A stretch of 64,000 nt of DNA from Enterobacter sp. BIGb0383 (GCF_003751845.1 NZ_RJKQ01000001.1:1364001-1428000); one strand, 5' to 3'; counted from the first letter of the stretch, positions 19,677 through 29,632 are shown. Notes: a model not told the origin generated them from the sequence alone. Program-made: numbers and translations.

Positions 19677-20249
19677 ATGCCAAGAGCGAACGAGATCAAA
19701 AAAGGTATGGTGCTGAATTACAACGGCAAGCTGCTGATTGTGAAAGATATCGATATTCAGTCACCGAGCGCCCGCGGCGCTGCGACGCTGTATAAAATGC
19801 GTTTTGCCGACGTCCGTACCGGTCTGAAAGTCGAAGAGCGTTTTAAGGGTGACGATATCGTCGATACCGTAACGCTGACCCGCCGCTACGTTGACTTCTC
19901 CTACATTGACGGCAACGAATACGTCTTTATGGATAAAGAAGACTACACGCCGTATACCTTTACCAAAGACCAGATTGAAGATGAGCTGCTGTTTATCCCG
20001 GAAGGCGGGATGCCGGATATGCAGGTTCTGACCTGGGACGGCCAGCTGCTGGCGCTTGAGCTGCCGCAGACCGTCGATCTGGAAATCGTTGAGACCGCAC
20101 CGGGCATTAAAGGTGCATCCGCCAGCGCCCGTAACAAACCGGCGACCCTGACCACCGGCCTGGTGGTGCAGATCCCGGAATACCTCGGCCCGGGTGAAAA
20201 AATTCGCATTCATATCGAAGAGCGCCGCTATATGGGCCGCGCCGACTAA
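19677..20249 (+). CDS. yeiP: EF-P-like elongation factor EfpL (YeiP)
   Basis: EfpL is an EF-P paralogue that relieves ribosome stalling at proline-containing and related motifs. The 190 residues equal E. coli YeiP. Three beta-barrel domains are expected; the tip loop of domain [15 protein letters not shown], has Arg33 where EF-P has its modified lysine, so no EpmA modification is expected. The rest ([19 protein letters not shown] region, [26 protein letters not shown] end) is standard. ATG 19677 is the only reasonable start. A hairpin terminator follows. Confidence 0.97.
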   Translation: MPRANEIKKGMVLNYNGKLLIVKDIDIQSPSARGAATLYKMRFADVRTGLKVEERFKGDDIVDTVTLTRRYVDFSYIDGNEYVFMDKEDYTPYTFTKDQIEDELLFIPEGGMPDMQVLTWDGQLLALELPQTVDLEIVETAPGIKGASASARNKPATLTTGLVVQIPEYLGPGEKIRIHIEERRYMGRAD

Positions 20250-20260
20250 TAAATGCAAAA

Positions 20261-20282
20261 AGGGACAGTTTTCACTGTCCCT
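20261..20282. terminator. Terminator between yeiP and uxuA
   Basis: AGGGACAGT (20261-20269) pairs with ACTGTCCCT (20274-20282). On the minus strand the stem is followed by T5, serving uxuA; on the plus strand a TTCTTC tail serves yeiP. Confidence 0.85.
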
Positions 20283-20301
20283 TCTTCAATGCCCCGCCCG
20301 C

Positions 20302-21492
20302 TTACAGCAGTTCAGGGAATTTGGTCATTTTCAGCGCCAGTTCAACCCCGCGCACTTCCGCCATGCCTTTCAGACGCCCAATCGCCGAATAACCCGGGTT
20401 GGTTTTCTTACGCAGATCGTCCAGCATCTGGTGGCCGTGATCCGGTCGGAACGGGATGGGACGCAGATCGCCTGCCCGCTTACGACGCACCTCTTCGCTC
20501 AGAATCGCCTCAACCACCGCCACCATATTCACGTCGCCGCCCAGGTGAGCCGCTTCGTGGAAGGTTTTCGGGTTCTCTTCGCGCAGCGTGGCCCGCAGAT
20601 GGGTAAAGTGAATACGGTCGCCGAAGGTTTCAATCATCCGCACCAGGTCGTTATCGGCGCGCACGCCGTAGGAGCCGGTACACATGGTGAAGCCGTTGTT
20701 GATGCTGTCGACAGCCTCTTTCAGCCACTGCATATCTTCAATCGTGGAGACAATGCGCGGCAGGCCGAGGATCGGCCGCGGCGGATCGTCCGGGTGTACC
20801 GCCAGGCGTACGCCAGCCTCTTCCGCCACCGGTACGATAGCGCGCAGGAAGTGGGCCATATTGTCCCGCAGCTGCGCTTTGTCGATCCCGTTATACTCCG
20901 CCAGACGAGCGCGGAACTGATCGAGGGTGTAGCCCTCTTCGGCACCCGGCAAACCGGCAATAATATTGCCCGTCAGCTTATCGACGTCCGCCTGAGACAT
21001 GGCGTTAAAGCGGGCCTGCGCCTGCTGCTGCTCTTGTGCACTGTAATCCGCTTCTGCACCCGGGCGCTTGAGGATATGCAGCTCAAACGCGGCGAAGGCG
21101 ATCTGGTCGAAACGCAGCGCTTTTGAGCCGTCCGGCAGCTGATATTCCAGGTCGGTACGCGTCCAGTCGAGGATCGGCATAAAGTTGTAGCACACGGTAT
21201 CGATGCCGCAGACCGCAAGGTTGCGGATGCTCTGCTGGTAGTTGGCGATCCAGGTATCACACTGCCCGCTGTGGGTTTTAATGTCTTCGTGAACCGGGAT
21301 GCTCTCAACCACTGACCAGGTCAGCCCTTTTTCAGCCAGCTCGGCCTGACGCTTTTTAATCTCTTCCACCGGCCAGACCTGGCCATTAGGAATATGATGC
21401 AGGGCGGTCACCACCCCGGTCGCGCCCGCCTGTCGGACATCGTCAAGAGAGACCGGATCGTTCGGCCCGTACCAACGCCAGGTTTGCTCCAT
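20302..21492 (-). CDS. uxuA: Mannonate dehydratase
   Basis: UxuA dehydrates D-mannonate to 2-keto-3-deoxygluconate in the glucuronate branch of hexuronate breakdown. The 396-residue protein (E. coli 394) is a TIM-barrel enzyme with the family N terminus [16 protein letters not shown] and metal-site motifs such as [30 protein letters not shown] and [10 protein letters not shown]. It stands divergent from yeiQ, an oxidoreductase of the mannonate/fructuronate type. This position differs from E. coli, where uxuAB are elsewhere. A UxuR/ExuR-like operator at 21511-21522 lies just upstream, suggesting hexuronate induction. Confidence 0.95.
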   Translation of the reverse strand: MEQTWRWYGPNDPVSLDDVRQAGATGVVTALHHIPNGQVWPVEEIKKRQAELAEKGLTWSVVESIPVHEDIKTHSGQCDTWIANYQQSIRNLAVCGIDTVCYNFMPILDWTRTDLEYQLPDGSKALRFDQIAFAAFELHILKRPGAEADYSAQEQQQAQARFNAMSQADVDKLTGNIIAGLPGAEEGYTLDQFRARLAEYNGIDKAQLRDNMAHFLRAIVPVAEEAGVRLAVHPDDPPRPILGLPRIVSTIEDMQWLKEAVDSINNGFTMCTGSYGVRADNDLVRMIETFGDRIHFTHLRATLREENPKTFHEAAHLGGDVNMVAVVEAILSEEVRRKRAGDLRPIPFRPDHGHQMLDDLRKKTNPGYSAIGRLKGMAEVRGVELALKMTKFPELL

Positions 21493-21510
21493 CGCTTCAC
21501 CTCTTTTAAG

Positions 21511-21522
21511 TTGTTATACCAA
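21511..21522. promoter_or_regulatory. UxuR/ExuR-like operator between uxuA and yeiQ
   Basis: TTGTTATACCAA matches 11 of 12 bases of the palindromic UxuR/ExuR core TTGGTATACCAA. It begins 18 bases upstream of the uxuA start codon. A further half site ACCAATT lies at 21629-21635, nearer yeiQ. Confidence 0.65.
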
Positions 21523-21699
21523 TAAAGTGCAAGATAATGACGACTACCATACATGCTAGCCAAAAACAGGCAAGTGCCTGCGCCACCATTGATTGATCCA
21601 GCTCACATTCCCGCTATATTTAAGGCACACCAATTCAAATTGCTGTCATATAACTTTACACTGCCGATGTTAATTACTGGTTAAGCAGGTGTTTAAATA

Positions 21700-23166
21700 A
21701 TGAAGACCATTGCCACAGTTTCGCTTCCCGACAGCGTGCGGCAGCCCCGTTACGATCGCCAGAATCTGCAATCGCGGATCGTCCATTTTGGCTTCGGCGC
21801 TTTTCATCGCGCCCATCAGGCCCTGCTGACCGACAGGGTACTCAACGCCCAGGGCGGCGACTGGGGGATCTGCGAAATCAGCCTGTTTAGCGGCGACCAG
21901 CTGATGAGTCAGCTTCGCGCTCAGGACCATCTTTTTACCGTGCTGGAGAAAGGCGCGGACGGGAATCAGGCCATTATTGTCGGTGCCGTAAAAGAGTGTC
22001 TGAATGCAAAACTGGACTCGCTCCCGGCAATTATAGAAAAATTCTGCGAGCCGCAGGTGGCGATTGTCTCCCTGACCATTACCGAAAAAGGCTACTGTAT
22101 CGACCCGGCCACCGGCCAGCTGGATCTCAGCCAACCGCGGATCGTGCACGATCTGCAGCATCCTGAAGAACCTCACTCCGCGCCGGGCATTCTGGTTGAA
22201 GCCCTGCATCGCCGCCGCGAACGCGGCCTGCCCGCCTTTACCGTACTGCCCTGTGACAATATTCCCGACAACGGCAAATTGGTGAAAAACGCCGTGCTGG
22301 GAATGGCGCAAAAGCGCTCGGACTCGCTGGCGGTGTGGATTGCTGAAAACGTCAGCTTCCCCGGCACCATGGTCGACCGTATTGTCCCGGCGGCCACCCC
22401 GGAATCGCTGGCGGAAATTAGCGATGTGCTGGGCGTGGACGATCCCTGCGCGATCAGCTGCGAGCCGTTTATTCAGTGGGTGGTTGAAGACCATTTTGTC
22501 GCCGGGCGTCCAGAGTGGGAAATTGCGGGCGTGCAGATGGTCGACGACGTGCTGCCCTGGGAGCAAATGAAGCTGCGGATGCTCAACGGTAGCCACTCCT
22601 TCCTTGCCTGGCTGGGCTATCTGGCCGGTCACGCGCATATTAGCGACTGTATGGCCGACGAGGTTTTCAAAACCGCCGCACGTCGCTTAATGCTGGATGA
22701 ACAGGCCCCGACCCTGCGTATCATCGGAGTCGATTTAACGGAGTATGCCGACAGCCTGATTACGCGCTTCAGCAATCCGGCGCTGAAGCATCGCACCTGG
22801 CAAATCGCCATGGACGGCAGTCAGAAACTGCCGCAGCGCATGCTGGAAGGCATCCGGGTTCATCTGCAGCGGGAGAGCAGTTGGCCGCTGCTGGCGCTGG
22901 GCGTCGCCGGCTGGATGCGCTACGTCAGCGGTGTGGATGATGCGGGTGAGAATATCGACGTCCGCGATCCGCTGGCCGATAAAATCCGCGCCATTGTTGA
23001 AACCAGCAGCGAAGCCGAGCGCGTCACGGCCCTGCTGGGGCTGAGCGAAATCTTCGGCAACGACTTATCCCGACAGTCCGTCTTCGTCGATGCCGTCAGC
23101 CAGGCCTGGGATCGACTGTGTCGTCTCGGTGCCCGCGAGGCGGTGGCGCAAGCCCTTACGCGTTAA
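21700..23166 (+). CDS. yeiQ: YeiQ, mannitol/fructuronate-type NAD-dependent oxidoreductase
   Basis: The 488-residue protein equals E. coli YeiQ in length and is close to it throughout. It belongs to the mannitol dehydrogenase family of long-chain polyol dehydrogenases, together with UxuB and UxuC-type enzymes. The dinucleotide-binding start is IVHFGFGAFHRAHQA, and the catalytic region contains KLRMLNGSHSFLAWLGY with the family Lys-x4-Asn-x2-His motif. E. coli YeiQ has no settled substrate, but here it faces uxuA, whose substrate D-mannonate is the product of fructuronate reductase. That makes a fructuronate or mannonate oxidoreductase role likely. A 10-base-arm hairpin (23183-23208) follows without a T-tract. 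Confidence 0.9.
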   Translation: MKTIATVSLPDSVRQPRYDRQNLQSRIVHFGFGAFHRAHQALLTDRVLNAQGGDWGICEISLFSGDQLMSQLRAQDHLFTVLEKGADGNQAIIVGAVKECLNAKLDSLPAIIEKFCEPQVAIVSLTITEKGYCIDPATGQLDLSQPRIVHDLQHPEEPHSAPGILVEALHRRRERGLPAFTVLPCDNIPDNGKLVKNAVLGMAQKRSDSLAVWIAENVSFPGTMVDRIVPAATPESLAEISDVLGVDDPCAISCEPFIQWVVEDHFVAGRPEWEIAGVQMVDDVLPWEQMKLRMLNGSHSFLAWLGYLAGHAHISDCMADEVFKTAARRLMLDEQAPTLRIIGVDLTEYADSLITRFSNPALKHRTWQIAMDGSQKLPQRMLEGIRVHLQRESSWPLLALGVAGWMRYVSGVDDAGENIDVRDPLADKIRAIVETSSEAERVTALLGLSEIFGNDLSRQSVFVDAVSQAWDRLCRLGAREAVAQALTR

Positions 23167-23182
23167 CATTCACTGCGCTTTA

Positions 23183-23208
23183 GCGGACGGAAGCGTGATT
23201 CCGTCCGC
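23183..23208 (+). terminator. Stem-loop after yeiQ
   Basis: GCGGACGGAA (23183-23192) pairs with TTCCGTCCGC (23199-23208). There is no immediate T-run, so it may be an RNA stabiliser or weak terminator between yeiQ and yeiR. Confidence 0.5.
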
Positions 23209-23284
23209 GATGACACTTCTCTTTTCCCCTTTTTTTCGCCAGGATAACCGGAACTGTTACAACATTACATTTCCTGGAGTTAAC

Positions 23285-24259
23285 GTGACCAGAACCAACC
23301 TGATTACCGGTTTCCTCGGCAGCGGCAAAACCACCTCTGTTTTACACCTTCTCGCCAGTAAGCCGGAGGGGGAAAAGTGGGCCGTGCTGGTGAATGAATT
23401 CGGTGAGGTCGGTATCGATGGCGCCCTGCTGGCCGACAGCGGCGCGTTGCTGAAAGAGATCCCCGGCGGCTGTATGTGCTGCGTCAACGGCCTGCCGATG
23501 CAGGTCGGGCTGAACACCCTTCTACGCCAGGGCAAGCCGGACAGGCTGCTGATTGAACCGACCGGGCTGGGCCATCCGAAACAGATCCTCGATATGCTGG
23601 GCGCGGCGGTTTATGAGCCCTGGATCGATCTGCGTGCCACCCTGTGCCTGCTGGATCCCCGCCAGCTACTGGATGAAAAAGCGGTGAACAATGAAAACTT
23701 CCGCGACCAGCTGGCGGCGGCCGATATTATCGTCGCCAACAAAGCCGACAGGGCAACCCCGGAGAGCGAGCAGGCGCTGACAACCTGGTGGGAAGCCAAC
23801 GGCGGCGATCGCGCGCAGGTTGTGACCACCCAGGGCGTGATCGATGTTGCCCTGCTTGATCAACCCCGCCGCAATACGGCCCCGCTCCCCGCCAGCGCCG
23901 CCCATCAGCACGCTCACGCGTCGAACAAAGGGCTTGCCGCCCTCAGCCTGCCGGGCAATCAACGCTGGCGTCGCAGCCTGAATCAGGGCCAGGGCTATCA
24001 GGCCTGCGGCTGGATTTTCGATGACGCGACCGTCTTCGACACCATCGGTCTGCTGGAGTGGGCGCGGCTGGCCCCGGTCGACAGGGTTAAAGGCGTGATG
24101 CGTATTGCCGAAGGGCTGGTGCGGGTTAACCGCCAGGGTCAGGACTTCCATATTGAGACGCAGAGCGTGGCTCCGCCGGACAGCCGTATTGAGCTGATCA
24201 CCGACGCGGACGCGGACTGGAACGCCCTGCAATCGGCCTTGTTGAAGCTTCGTTTATAG
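23285..24259 (+). CDS. yeiR: YeiR, COG0523 zinc-binding GTPase
   Basis: YeiR is a G3E-family GTPase related to metallochaperones such as YjiA and CobW; E. coli YeiR binds zinc and helps under zinc limitation. I start it at GTG 23285, with TGGAG eight bases before, giving 324 residues that align with E. coli YeiR (328). The longer frame from 23090 overlaps yeiQ and is rejected. Visible motifs are the P-loop GFLGSGKTT (residues 9-17), the metal site CMCC (63-66), Walker B-like RLLIEPTGLG, and a base-recognition region IVANKADR. A C-terminal CobW_C domain follows. The His-rich linker AAHQHAHAS (near 205) may add metal ligands. Confidence 0.93.
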   Translation: MTRTNLITGFLGSGKTTSVLHLLASKPEGEKWAVLVNEFGEVGIDGALLADSGALLKEIPGGCMCCVNGLPMQVGLNTLLRQGKPDRLLIEPTGLGHPKQILDMLGAAVYEPWIDLRATLCLLDPRQLLDEKAVNNENFRDQLAAADIIVANKADRATPESEQALTTWWEANGGDRAQVVTTQGVIDVALLDQPRRNTAPLPASAAHQHAHASNKGLAALSLPGNQRWRRSLNQGQGYQACGWIFDDATVFDTIGLLEWARLAPVDRVKGVMRIAEGLVRVNRQGQDFHIETQSVAPPDSRIELITDADADWNALQSALLKLRL

Positions 24260-24302
24260 ATGTAATTGTAAAGTGACGGCGTAATTCATAAATCCTGGTT
24301 AT

Positions 24303-25022
24303 ATGATGAAAACCCGTCTCCCTCTTATCCTGCTGCTTAACGCCGCAGGACTGGCTCTTTTTTTATCCTGGTATCTGCCGGCTCAGCACGGCTTCTGGTT
24401 TCCGCTGGACAGCGCGATTTTTCATTTCTTTAACCAGGGGCTGGCGCAGAGCCGCAGCTATGCATGGCTGCTGGCGATCATCAATAACCGGGCCTTCGAT
24501 GCCTGTTCCCTGCTGGCCATGGGCTGCCTGATGCTGAGTTTCTGGCGCGCAGGCGACCAGGCCGAGCGTCGCCGCATTGTGATTATCGGTCTGGTCATGC
24601 TGGCTGCGGCGGTGATCGTCAATCAGCTGGCCCAGGGCCTGATGCCGGTCAAACGCGCGAGCCCAACCCTGTTCTTCCCGGATAGCCTGCGGGTCAGCCA
24701 GCTGCTGAATCTGTCGACCAAAGACGCGTCGCGCGACAGTTTCCCCGGCGATCACGGTATGATGCTGCTTATATTCACCACATTTATGTGGCGATATTTT
24801 GGCCGTAAAGCCTTCGGTGTTTCCCTGATTATTTTTGTGGTCTTCTCTTTCCCACGCGTAATGGCAGGGGCTCACTGGTTCAGCGATATTGCCGTCGGAT
24901 CGCTGTCGGCGGTATTAATTGGCATGCCGTGGATCCTGTTAACGCCGCTTAGCGATCGCGGCATCCGCCTGGCCGACCGTCATCTTCCCCGCAGAAAAAA
25001 CAATAAAACAACAATTAAATAA
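24303..25022 (+). CDS. lpxT: Lipid A 1-diphosphate synthase LpxT
   Basis: LpxT transfers phosphate from undecaprenyl pyrophosphate to the 1-phosphate of lipid A on the periplasmic side, also recycling the carrier lipid. The 239-residue protein (E. coli 237) has six membrane helices and the PAP2 phosphatase motifs PVKRASPT, SRDSFPGDHGMM and GAHWFSDIAVG. ATG 24303 and 24306 are both possible starts. It is 43 bases after yeiR; a clear terminator follows. In E. coli it is antagonised by PmrR. Confidence 0.95.
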   Translation: MMKTRLPLILLLNAAGLALFLSWYLPAQHGFWFPLDSAIFHFFNQGLAQSRSYAWLLAIINNRAFDACSLLAMGCLMLSFWRAGDQAERRRIVIIGLVMLAAAVIVNQLAQGLMPVKRASPTLFFPDSLRVSQLLNLSTKDASRDSFPGDHGMMLLIFTTFMWRYFGRKAFGVSLIIFVVFSFPRVMAGAHWFSDIAVGSLSAVLIGMPWILLTPLSDRGIRLADRHLPRRKNNKTTIK

Positions 25023-25423
25023 CATTATTATCGGGGATTCTTTTCAATCCCCGATCTGCTTTTTTTCACACTTAATTCAAACTGTCATTTTTTGGTAATA
25101 ATTTTCGCCTTTCAAATGAATCAATTGGCTGAATTAGCGCCTTTAATGCTGCTATTTTGAGCTATTCCGGATTTTCACTTTCTGTATCATATTTTCTTAT
25201 ATGAAATCACATAAAAGCCCTCGCAATGCCCGGATTGATCGGGTAATCTCGGTCAGGCTTTGCAAAAAGAGCTCTATTTACGCGGCTGGCAGGTTGTTTT
25301 GTGCGTTAAACCACAGATTTAGCGCAGCAGAATTGTCTTATGTCCGGCAGCTAATTAGTCTCGACGCGTTTGGCATTTTTTATAACGATCTATCGTTAAG
25401 GACTTCAAGGGAAAACAAACAAA
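25023..25423. other. Intergenic region and mepS leader
   Basis: This 401-base AT-rich region holds the lpxT terminator (25030-25066) and then a long upstream region of mepS. Its right end (GATCTATCGTTAAGGACTTCAAGGG, split by weak purine runs) contains the mepS ribosome binding site, AAGGG near 25410. A reading frame from 25201 runs out of frame into mepS and is not credible. Confidence 0.55.
25030..25066 (+). terminator. lpxT terminator
   Basis: ATCGGGGATT (25030-25039) pairs with AATCCCCGAT (25046-25055), followed within a few bases by seven T. Confidence 0.88.
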
Positions 25424-25996
25424 ATGGTCACATCTCAACCAATTGTGAGATATATCTTGCGGGCACTCCCCGCGTTAGCAGTAGCGGTACTGCTTTCAGC
25501 ATGTACGACAACGAATACCGCAAAGAATAATGTACACCCCGAGACGCGTGCAGTGGTTGGTGAAGAGACTTCATCACTGCAAGCCTCTCAGGATGAGTTC
25601 GAAACCATGGTGCGTAATCTCGACGTTAAAACGCGCCTGATGGAACAATATGCCAGCTGGAAAGGCGTGCGTTACCGCCTCGGTGGCGACACTAAACGCG
25701 GTGTCGATTGTTCCAGTTTCGTTCAGCGGACCTTCCGCGAACAGTTTGGTTTAGAACTGCCGCGTTCAACCTGGGAACAGCAGGAAACGGGCAAGTCCGT
25801 ATCGCGCACTAGCCTGCGCACGGGCGATCTGGTCCTGTTCCGCGCCGGTTCAACTGGTCGCCACGTCGGTATCTATATCGGCAACAACCAGTTCGTTCAT
25901 GCTTCCACCAGCAGCGGCGTCACTATTTCAAATATGGACGAGCCGTACTGGAAGAAGCGCTATAACGAAGCGCGCCGCGTTCTGAGTCGTTCTTAA
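25424..25996 (+). CDS. mepS: Murein DD-endopeptidase MepS (Spr)
   Basis: MepS is an outer-membrane lipoprotein that cuts D-Ala-mDAP cross-links so new peptidoglycan strands can be inserted; in E. coli it is degraded by NlpI-Prc. The 190 residues (E. coli 188) begin with a signal peptide and lipobox LLSAC with Cys27. The NlpC/P60 domain covers about residues 75-185, with catalytic Cys96 in GVDCSSFV, His147 in GRHVGIYIG and His159 in NQFVHAST. It is a single gene, and a strong terminator follows. Confidence 0.97.
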   Translation: MVTSQPIVRYILRALPALAVAVLLSACTTTNTAKNNVHPETRAVVGEETSSLQASQDEFETMVRNLDVKTRLMEQYASWKGVRYRLGGDTKRGVDCSSFVQRTFREQFGLELPRSTWEQQETGKSVSRTSLRTGDLVLFRAGSTGRHVGIYIGNNQFVHASTSSGVTISNMDEPYWKKRYNEARRVLSRS

Positions 25997-26043
25997 TATG
26001 CTATCTGGTTGTTGGTTTTCCCTTGGCTAACAACAGAAAGAAA

Positions 26044-26071
26044 AGCACTGCTCCGGCAGTGCTTTTTTTTT
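26044..26071 (+). terminator. mepS terminator
   Basis: AGCACTGC (26044-26051) pairs with GCAGTGCT (26056-26063), followed by an uninterrupted T-run to 26071. Confidence 0.93.
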
Positions 26072-26182
26072 GATGCATCAAATGCAATAGCAGAGTAAAT
26101 TCATATCTGGCTGCGCTTTTGCAGGCTATAGTCTTTGAAATCAAGTTGTTGAGCCGGTATCACGGCTACGGGATCCGTCTCT

Positions 26183-27745
26183 ATGTTCACCCGCTACTTC
26201 TCGACCGGTCGTAAAGTGCTGCTGGCCAGTATTCTGGCGGGGCTGATCATTGCGCTGATAGCCGGCGGCCTGCAGTTTATGCTGCTGCAGCAAAAGCGGG
26301 AAGCCCGCTTCGATATCCTTATCAGCGACCTGCACAGCTACCTCGTGGACTACTTCGACGAGCTGCGTAATTCGATTAACTCGCTGCAGCCACTCACCCT
26401 GAATACCTGCGAAGATGTCGCCTCAGAGCTCACCTCACGCGCCGCCTTTAGCCTCAATGTTCGCGCCTTTTTACTGGTCAAAGAGGGTAACGCCTTCTGT
26501 TCCTCTGCAACCGGGTCAATGGATGTCCCGCTGACGGAACTGGTCAGCCAGATTGATGTAAATAAAGATCTTGATATGGCGATCCTGCCCGGAACGCCGA
26601 TGATGCCCGATAAACCGGCTATCGCTCTGTGGATACGCAGTCCCCTGCTGGATGAACGCGGTATCTTTACCACCATTAACGTTAACCTGACGCCCTGGCT
26701 GCTCTACTCCGCCCGGCAAAATGATTTTACCGGCATGGCGCTGGTCGTTAATCACGTGGCACTCTCCACCTTCTCTGAGCGTTTGATTAACCCGGATGAG
26801 CTTGGGCAGTCTCCGAGCCGCCGCGCCCGTATTGAAGGGCTACCGATGGATATCTATCTCTATGCCGAGAAGTGGCCGGAAGAGAATACCAACCTGACCC
26901 TGCTGATTGGCACCATGGCCGGTTTAATCGGTGGCCTGCTCTGCTTCTATATTATGACGGTGCGTCTGCGACCGGGAAAAGAGATCCTGACCGCCATCAA
27001 GCGGGACCAGTTTTATGTGGTGTATCAGCCGGTGGTCGATGCGCAAAAAATGGAAATTCAGGGCGTGGAAGTACTGATGCGCTGGAAGCACCCGGTTGCC
27101 GGTGAAATCCCCCCGGACGCCTTTATTAATTTCGCCGAAGCTCAGCAGCTGATCGTGCCTTTAACGCACCACCTGTTCCGGCTGATTGCCCGCGATGCGC
27201 CCATTCTGCAAACCCTGCTTCCGCCGGGTGCCAAACTCGGCGTCAATATAGCCCCCAGCCACCTTCACGCGGACAGTTTCCAGCAGGATATGCGCCAGTT
27301 TTCTGCCTCTCTGCCGGATAACTATTTCCAGGTGGTGCTGGAGATTACCGAGCGCGGGATGCTGCATTACCAGGAAGCCAGCCGTCTGTTTGAATGGCTG
27401 CATGATGAGGGGTTTGAAATCGCTATTGATGACTTCGGCACCGGTCACAGCTCGCTGATTTATCTTGAGCGCTACACCTTTGATTATCTGAAAATCGACA
27501 GGGGTTTTGTCAGCGCTATCGGCACCGAAACCGTGACGTCGCCGGTGCTTGACGCCGTGCTGATGCTGGCAAAACGGCTCAATATGGTGATGGTCGCCGA
27601 AGGGGTTGAGACCGAGGAACAGGCCAACTGGCTGCGCAGCCAGGGCGTTCAGTTCCTGCAGGGATACTGGATGAGCCGCCCGCTGCCGCTGCAACAGCTG
27701 GTCGAGCAGCATGACGCGAAGGCGAAATATTTCACATCCTCCTGA
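26183..27745 (+). CDS. pdeN: Cyclic-di-GMP phosphodiesterase PdeN (Rtn)
   Basis: PdeN is an inner-membrane EAL phosphodiesterase that degrades cyclic di-GMP. The 520-residue protein (E. coli 518) has an N-terminal helix (about 12-35), a periplasmic CSS-type sensor domain (35-235), a second helix (FLLIGTMAGLIGGLLCFYIM region) and a C-terminal EAL domain (265-515). The EAL motif is EVLMRWKHP, and the metal/catalytic motifs DDFGTGHSSL and VAEGVETEEQ are present, so activity is expected. CSS domains are controlled by periplasmic redox state through DsbA/DsbB. It stands before yejA in the same direction, as in E. coli. Confidence 0.93.
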   Translation: MFTRYFSTGRKVLLASILAGLIIALIAGGLQFMLLQQKREARFDILISDLHSYLVDYFDELRNSINSLQPLTLNTCEDVASELTSRAAFSLNVRAFLLVKEGNAFCSSATGSMDVPLTELVSQIDVNKDLDMAILPGTPMMPDKPAIALWIRSPLLDERGIFTTINVNLTPWLLYSARQNDFTGMALVVNHVALSTFSERLINPDELGQSPSRRARIEGLPMDIYLYAEKWPEENTNLTLLIGTMAGLIGGLLCFYIMTVRLRPGKEILTAIKRDQFYVVYQPVVDAQKMEIQGVEVLMRWKHPVAGEIPPDAFINFAEAQQLIVPLTHHLFRLIARDAPILQTLLPPGAKLGVNIAPSHLHADSFQQDMRQFSASLPDNYFQVVLEITERGMLHYQEASRLFEWLHDEGFEIAIDDFGTGHSSLIYLERYTFDYLKIDRGFVSAIGTETVTSPVLDAVLMLAKRLNMVMVAEGVETEEQANWLRSQGVQFLQGYWMSRPLPLQQLVEQHDAKAKYFTSS

Positions 27746-27817
27746 GCGTCACTTATTATTCAACGACAAGAGGCTGGCCCGTGCGGGGTCTGCCGGGATA
27801 CAGGATAACCTCCGGAT

Positions 27818-29623
27818 ATGTTTTTGCGGTTGCCGTTACTGTTAATTGCGCTGTTCAGTTTCACCTCACAGGCGCAAACCATCAAAGAAAGCTACGCATT
27901 CGCGGTGATCGGCGAGCCGAAATACGCCATTAACTTTACGCATTTCGATTACGTGAACCCCGCCGCGCCCAAGGGCGGCACCATGACCATGTCCGCGATT
28001 GGGACCTTTGATAATTTTAACCGCTTTGCCATGCGCGGCAATCCGGGCGCCCGTACCGACGCGCTGTACGATACCCTCTTTACCACGTCTGACGACGAGC
28101 CTGGCAGCTACTATCCTCTGGTCGCCGAGATGGCACGCTACGCCGATGACTATTCGTGGGTGGAAATCAGTATTAATCCGCAGGCCCGCTTCCACGACGG
28201 CAGCCGGATGAAAGCCAGCGACGTGGTGTTTACCTTTAACAAGTTTATGACCGAGGGCGTGCCGCAGTTCCGCCTCTACTATAAGGGTACTACGGCAAAG
28301 GCCGTCTCCCCGCTGACCGTGCGTATTGAGCTGGGCACGCCGGGTAAAGAGAACATGCTCAGCCTCTTCTCGCTGCCGGTGATGCCGGAAGCCTTCTGGC
28401 GCGACCATAAGCTCAATGAACCCCTGCCCCGCCCGCCGCTCTCCAGCGGACCTTATAAAATCAGCGCCTGGCGAATGGGTCAGTATATTACCTATACGCG
28501 AGTAAAAGATTACTGGGCGGCAGATCTGCCGGTTAATCGCGGGCGCTGGAATCTCGATACGATCCGCTACGACTACTATCTCGACGATAACGTCGCCTTC
28601 GAGGCCTTTAAAGCCGGGGCTTTCGACCTGCGTACCGAGACCAGCGCTAAAAACTGGGCGACTCGCTATATCGGTAAAAACTTTACTAACGGCCATATCG
28701 TGAAGGAATCCTTCGCCAACGACTCAACCCAGGATACGCGCTGGATGGCGTTTAATATCCAGCGTCCGATATTCAGCGACCGTCGGGTCCGCGAAGCCAT
28801 TACTTACGCCTTCGACTTCGAATGGATGAACAAGGCGCTGTTCTACGACGCCTACAGCCGGGTGAACAGCTACTTTATCAATACCGAATACGCCGCCCGC
28901 GACTATCCGAAGGCCGATGAGCTGACCCTGCTGGCACCGATGAAAAAAGATCTGCCCCCGGAGGTCTTTACCTCTATCTACCAGCCGCCGGTCACCAAAG
29001 GCGACGGCTACGATCGGCAGAATCTGCTGAAGGCCGGGGCACTGCTGGATGCGGCAGGCTGGACCATCAAAGATCGGCAGCGAGTGAACGTGAAAACCGG
29101 CAAACCTCTGCGCTTCGAGCTGCTGCTGCCCTCCGGCGGCAACGATCAGTGGGTCATGCCGTTTAAGCATAATCTGGCGCGTCTCGGCATTACGATGGAT
29201 ATCCGTCAGGTGGATAACTCCCAGGCCACCAGCCGCCTGCGCAGCCGGGATTACGACATGATGCCGCGCGTCTCCCGCGCTTCGCCCTGGCCGAGCAGCG
29301 ACCTGCAGATCGCCTGGGGTTCCGGCTATATCGATTCCAGCTATAACGCGCCGGGCGTACAAAGCCCGGTGATCGATGCGCTTATCGACAAGATCATTCT
29401 CGCTCAGGGCGATAAAGAGAAGCTAATTCCCCTGGGTCGGGCGCTGGATCGGGTCCTGACGTGGAACTACTACATGCTGCCGATGTGGTATATGGCCAAC
29501 GACAGGGTCGCCTGGTGGGATAAGTTTTCCCATCCGGCTCAGCGACCGCTTTACTCCATGGGGTTTGATACCTGGTGGTATGACGTCAACAAAGCGGCAG
29601 GTTTGCCCGCAGAAAGACGCTAA
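27818..29623 (+). CDS. yejA: Peptide ABC transporter binding protein YejA
   Basis: YejA is the periplasmic solute-binding protein of the YejABEF importer, which takes up oligopeptides and the antibiotic microcin C. The 601-residue precursor (E. coli 604) has a signal peptide ending near residue 20 (FSFTSQA). It is a family 5 extracellular binding protein, with a long C-terminal domain ending in FDTWWYDVNKAAGL. It is the first gene of yejABEF, with nine bases separating it from yejB. Confidence 0.96.
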   Translation: MFLRLPLLLIALFSFTSQAQTIKESYAFAVIGEPKYAINFTHFDYVNPAAPKGGTMTMSAIGTFDNFNRFAMRGNPGARTDALYDTLFTTSDDEPGSYYPLVAEMARYADDYSWVEISINPQARFHDGSRMKASDVVFTFNKFMTEGVPQFRLYYKGTTAKAVSPLTVRIELGTPGKENMLSLFSLPVMPEAFWRDHKLNEPLPRPPLSSGPYKISAWRMGQYITYTRVKDYWAADLPVNRGRWNLDTIRYDYYLDDNVAFEAFKAGAFDLRTETSAKNWATRYIGKNFTNGHIVKESFANDSTQDTRWMAFNIQRPIFSDRRVREAITYAFDFEWMNKALFYDAYSRVNSYFINTEYAARDYPKADELTLLAPMKKDLPPEVFTSIYQPPVTKGDGYDRQNLLKAGALLDAAGWTIKDRQRVNVKTGKPLRFELLLPSGGNDQWVMPFKHNLARLGITMDIRQVDNSQATSRLRSRDYDMMPRVSRASPWPSSDLQIAWGSGYIDSSYNAPGVQSPVIDALIDKIILAQGDKEKLIPLGRALDRVLTWNYYMLPMWYMANDRVAWWDKFSHPAQRPLYSMGFDTWWYDVNKAAGLPAERR

Positions 29624-29632
29624 GGAGAGAGC

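Noticed and set aside
25201..25530. 109-residue ORF upstream of and overlapping mepS
   Set aside because: It overlaps the mepS start in another frame and has no recognisable feature.
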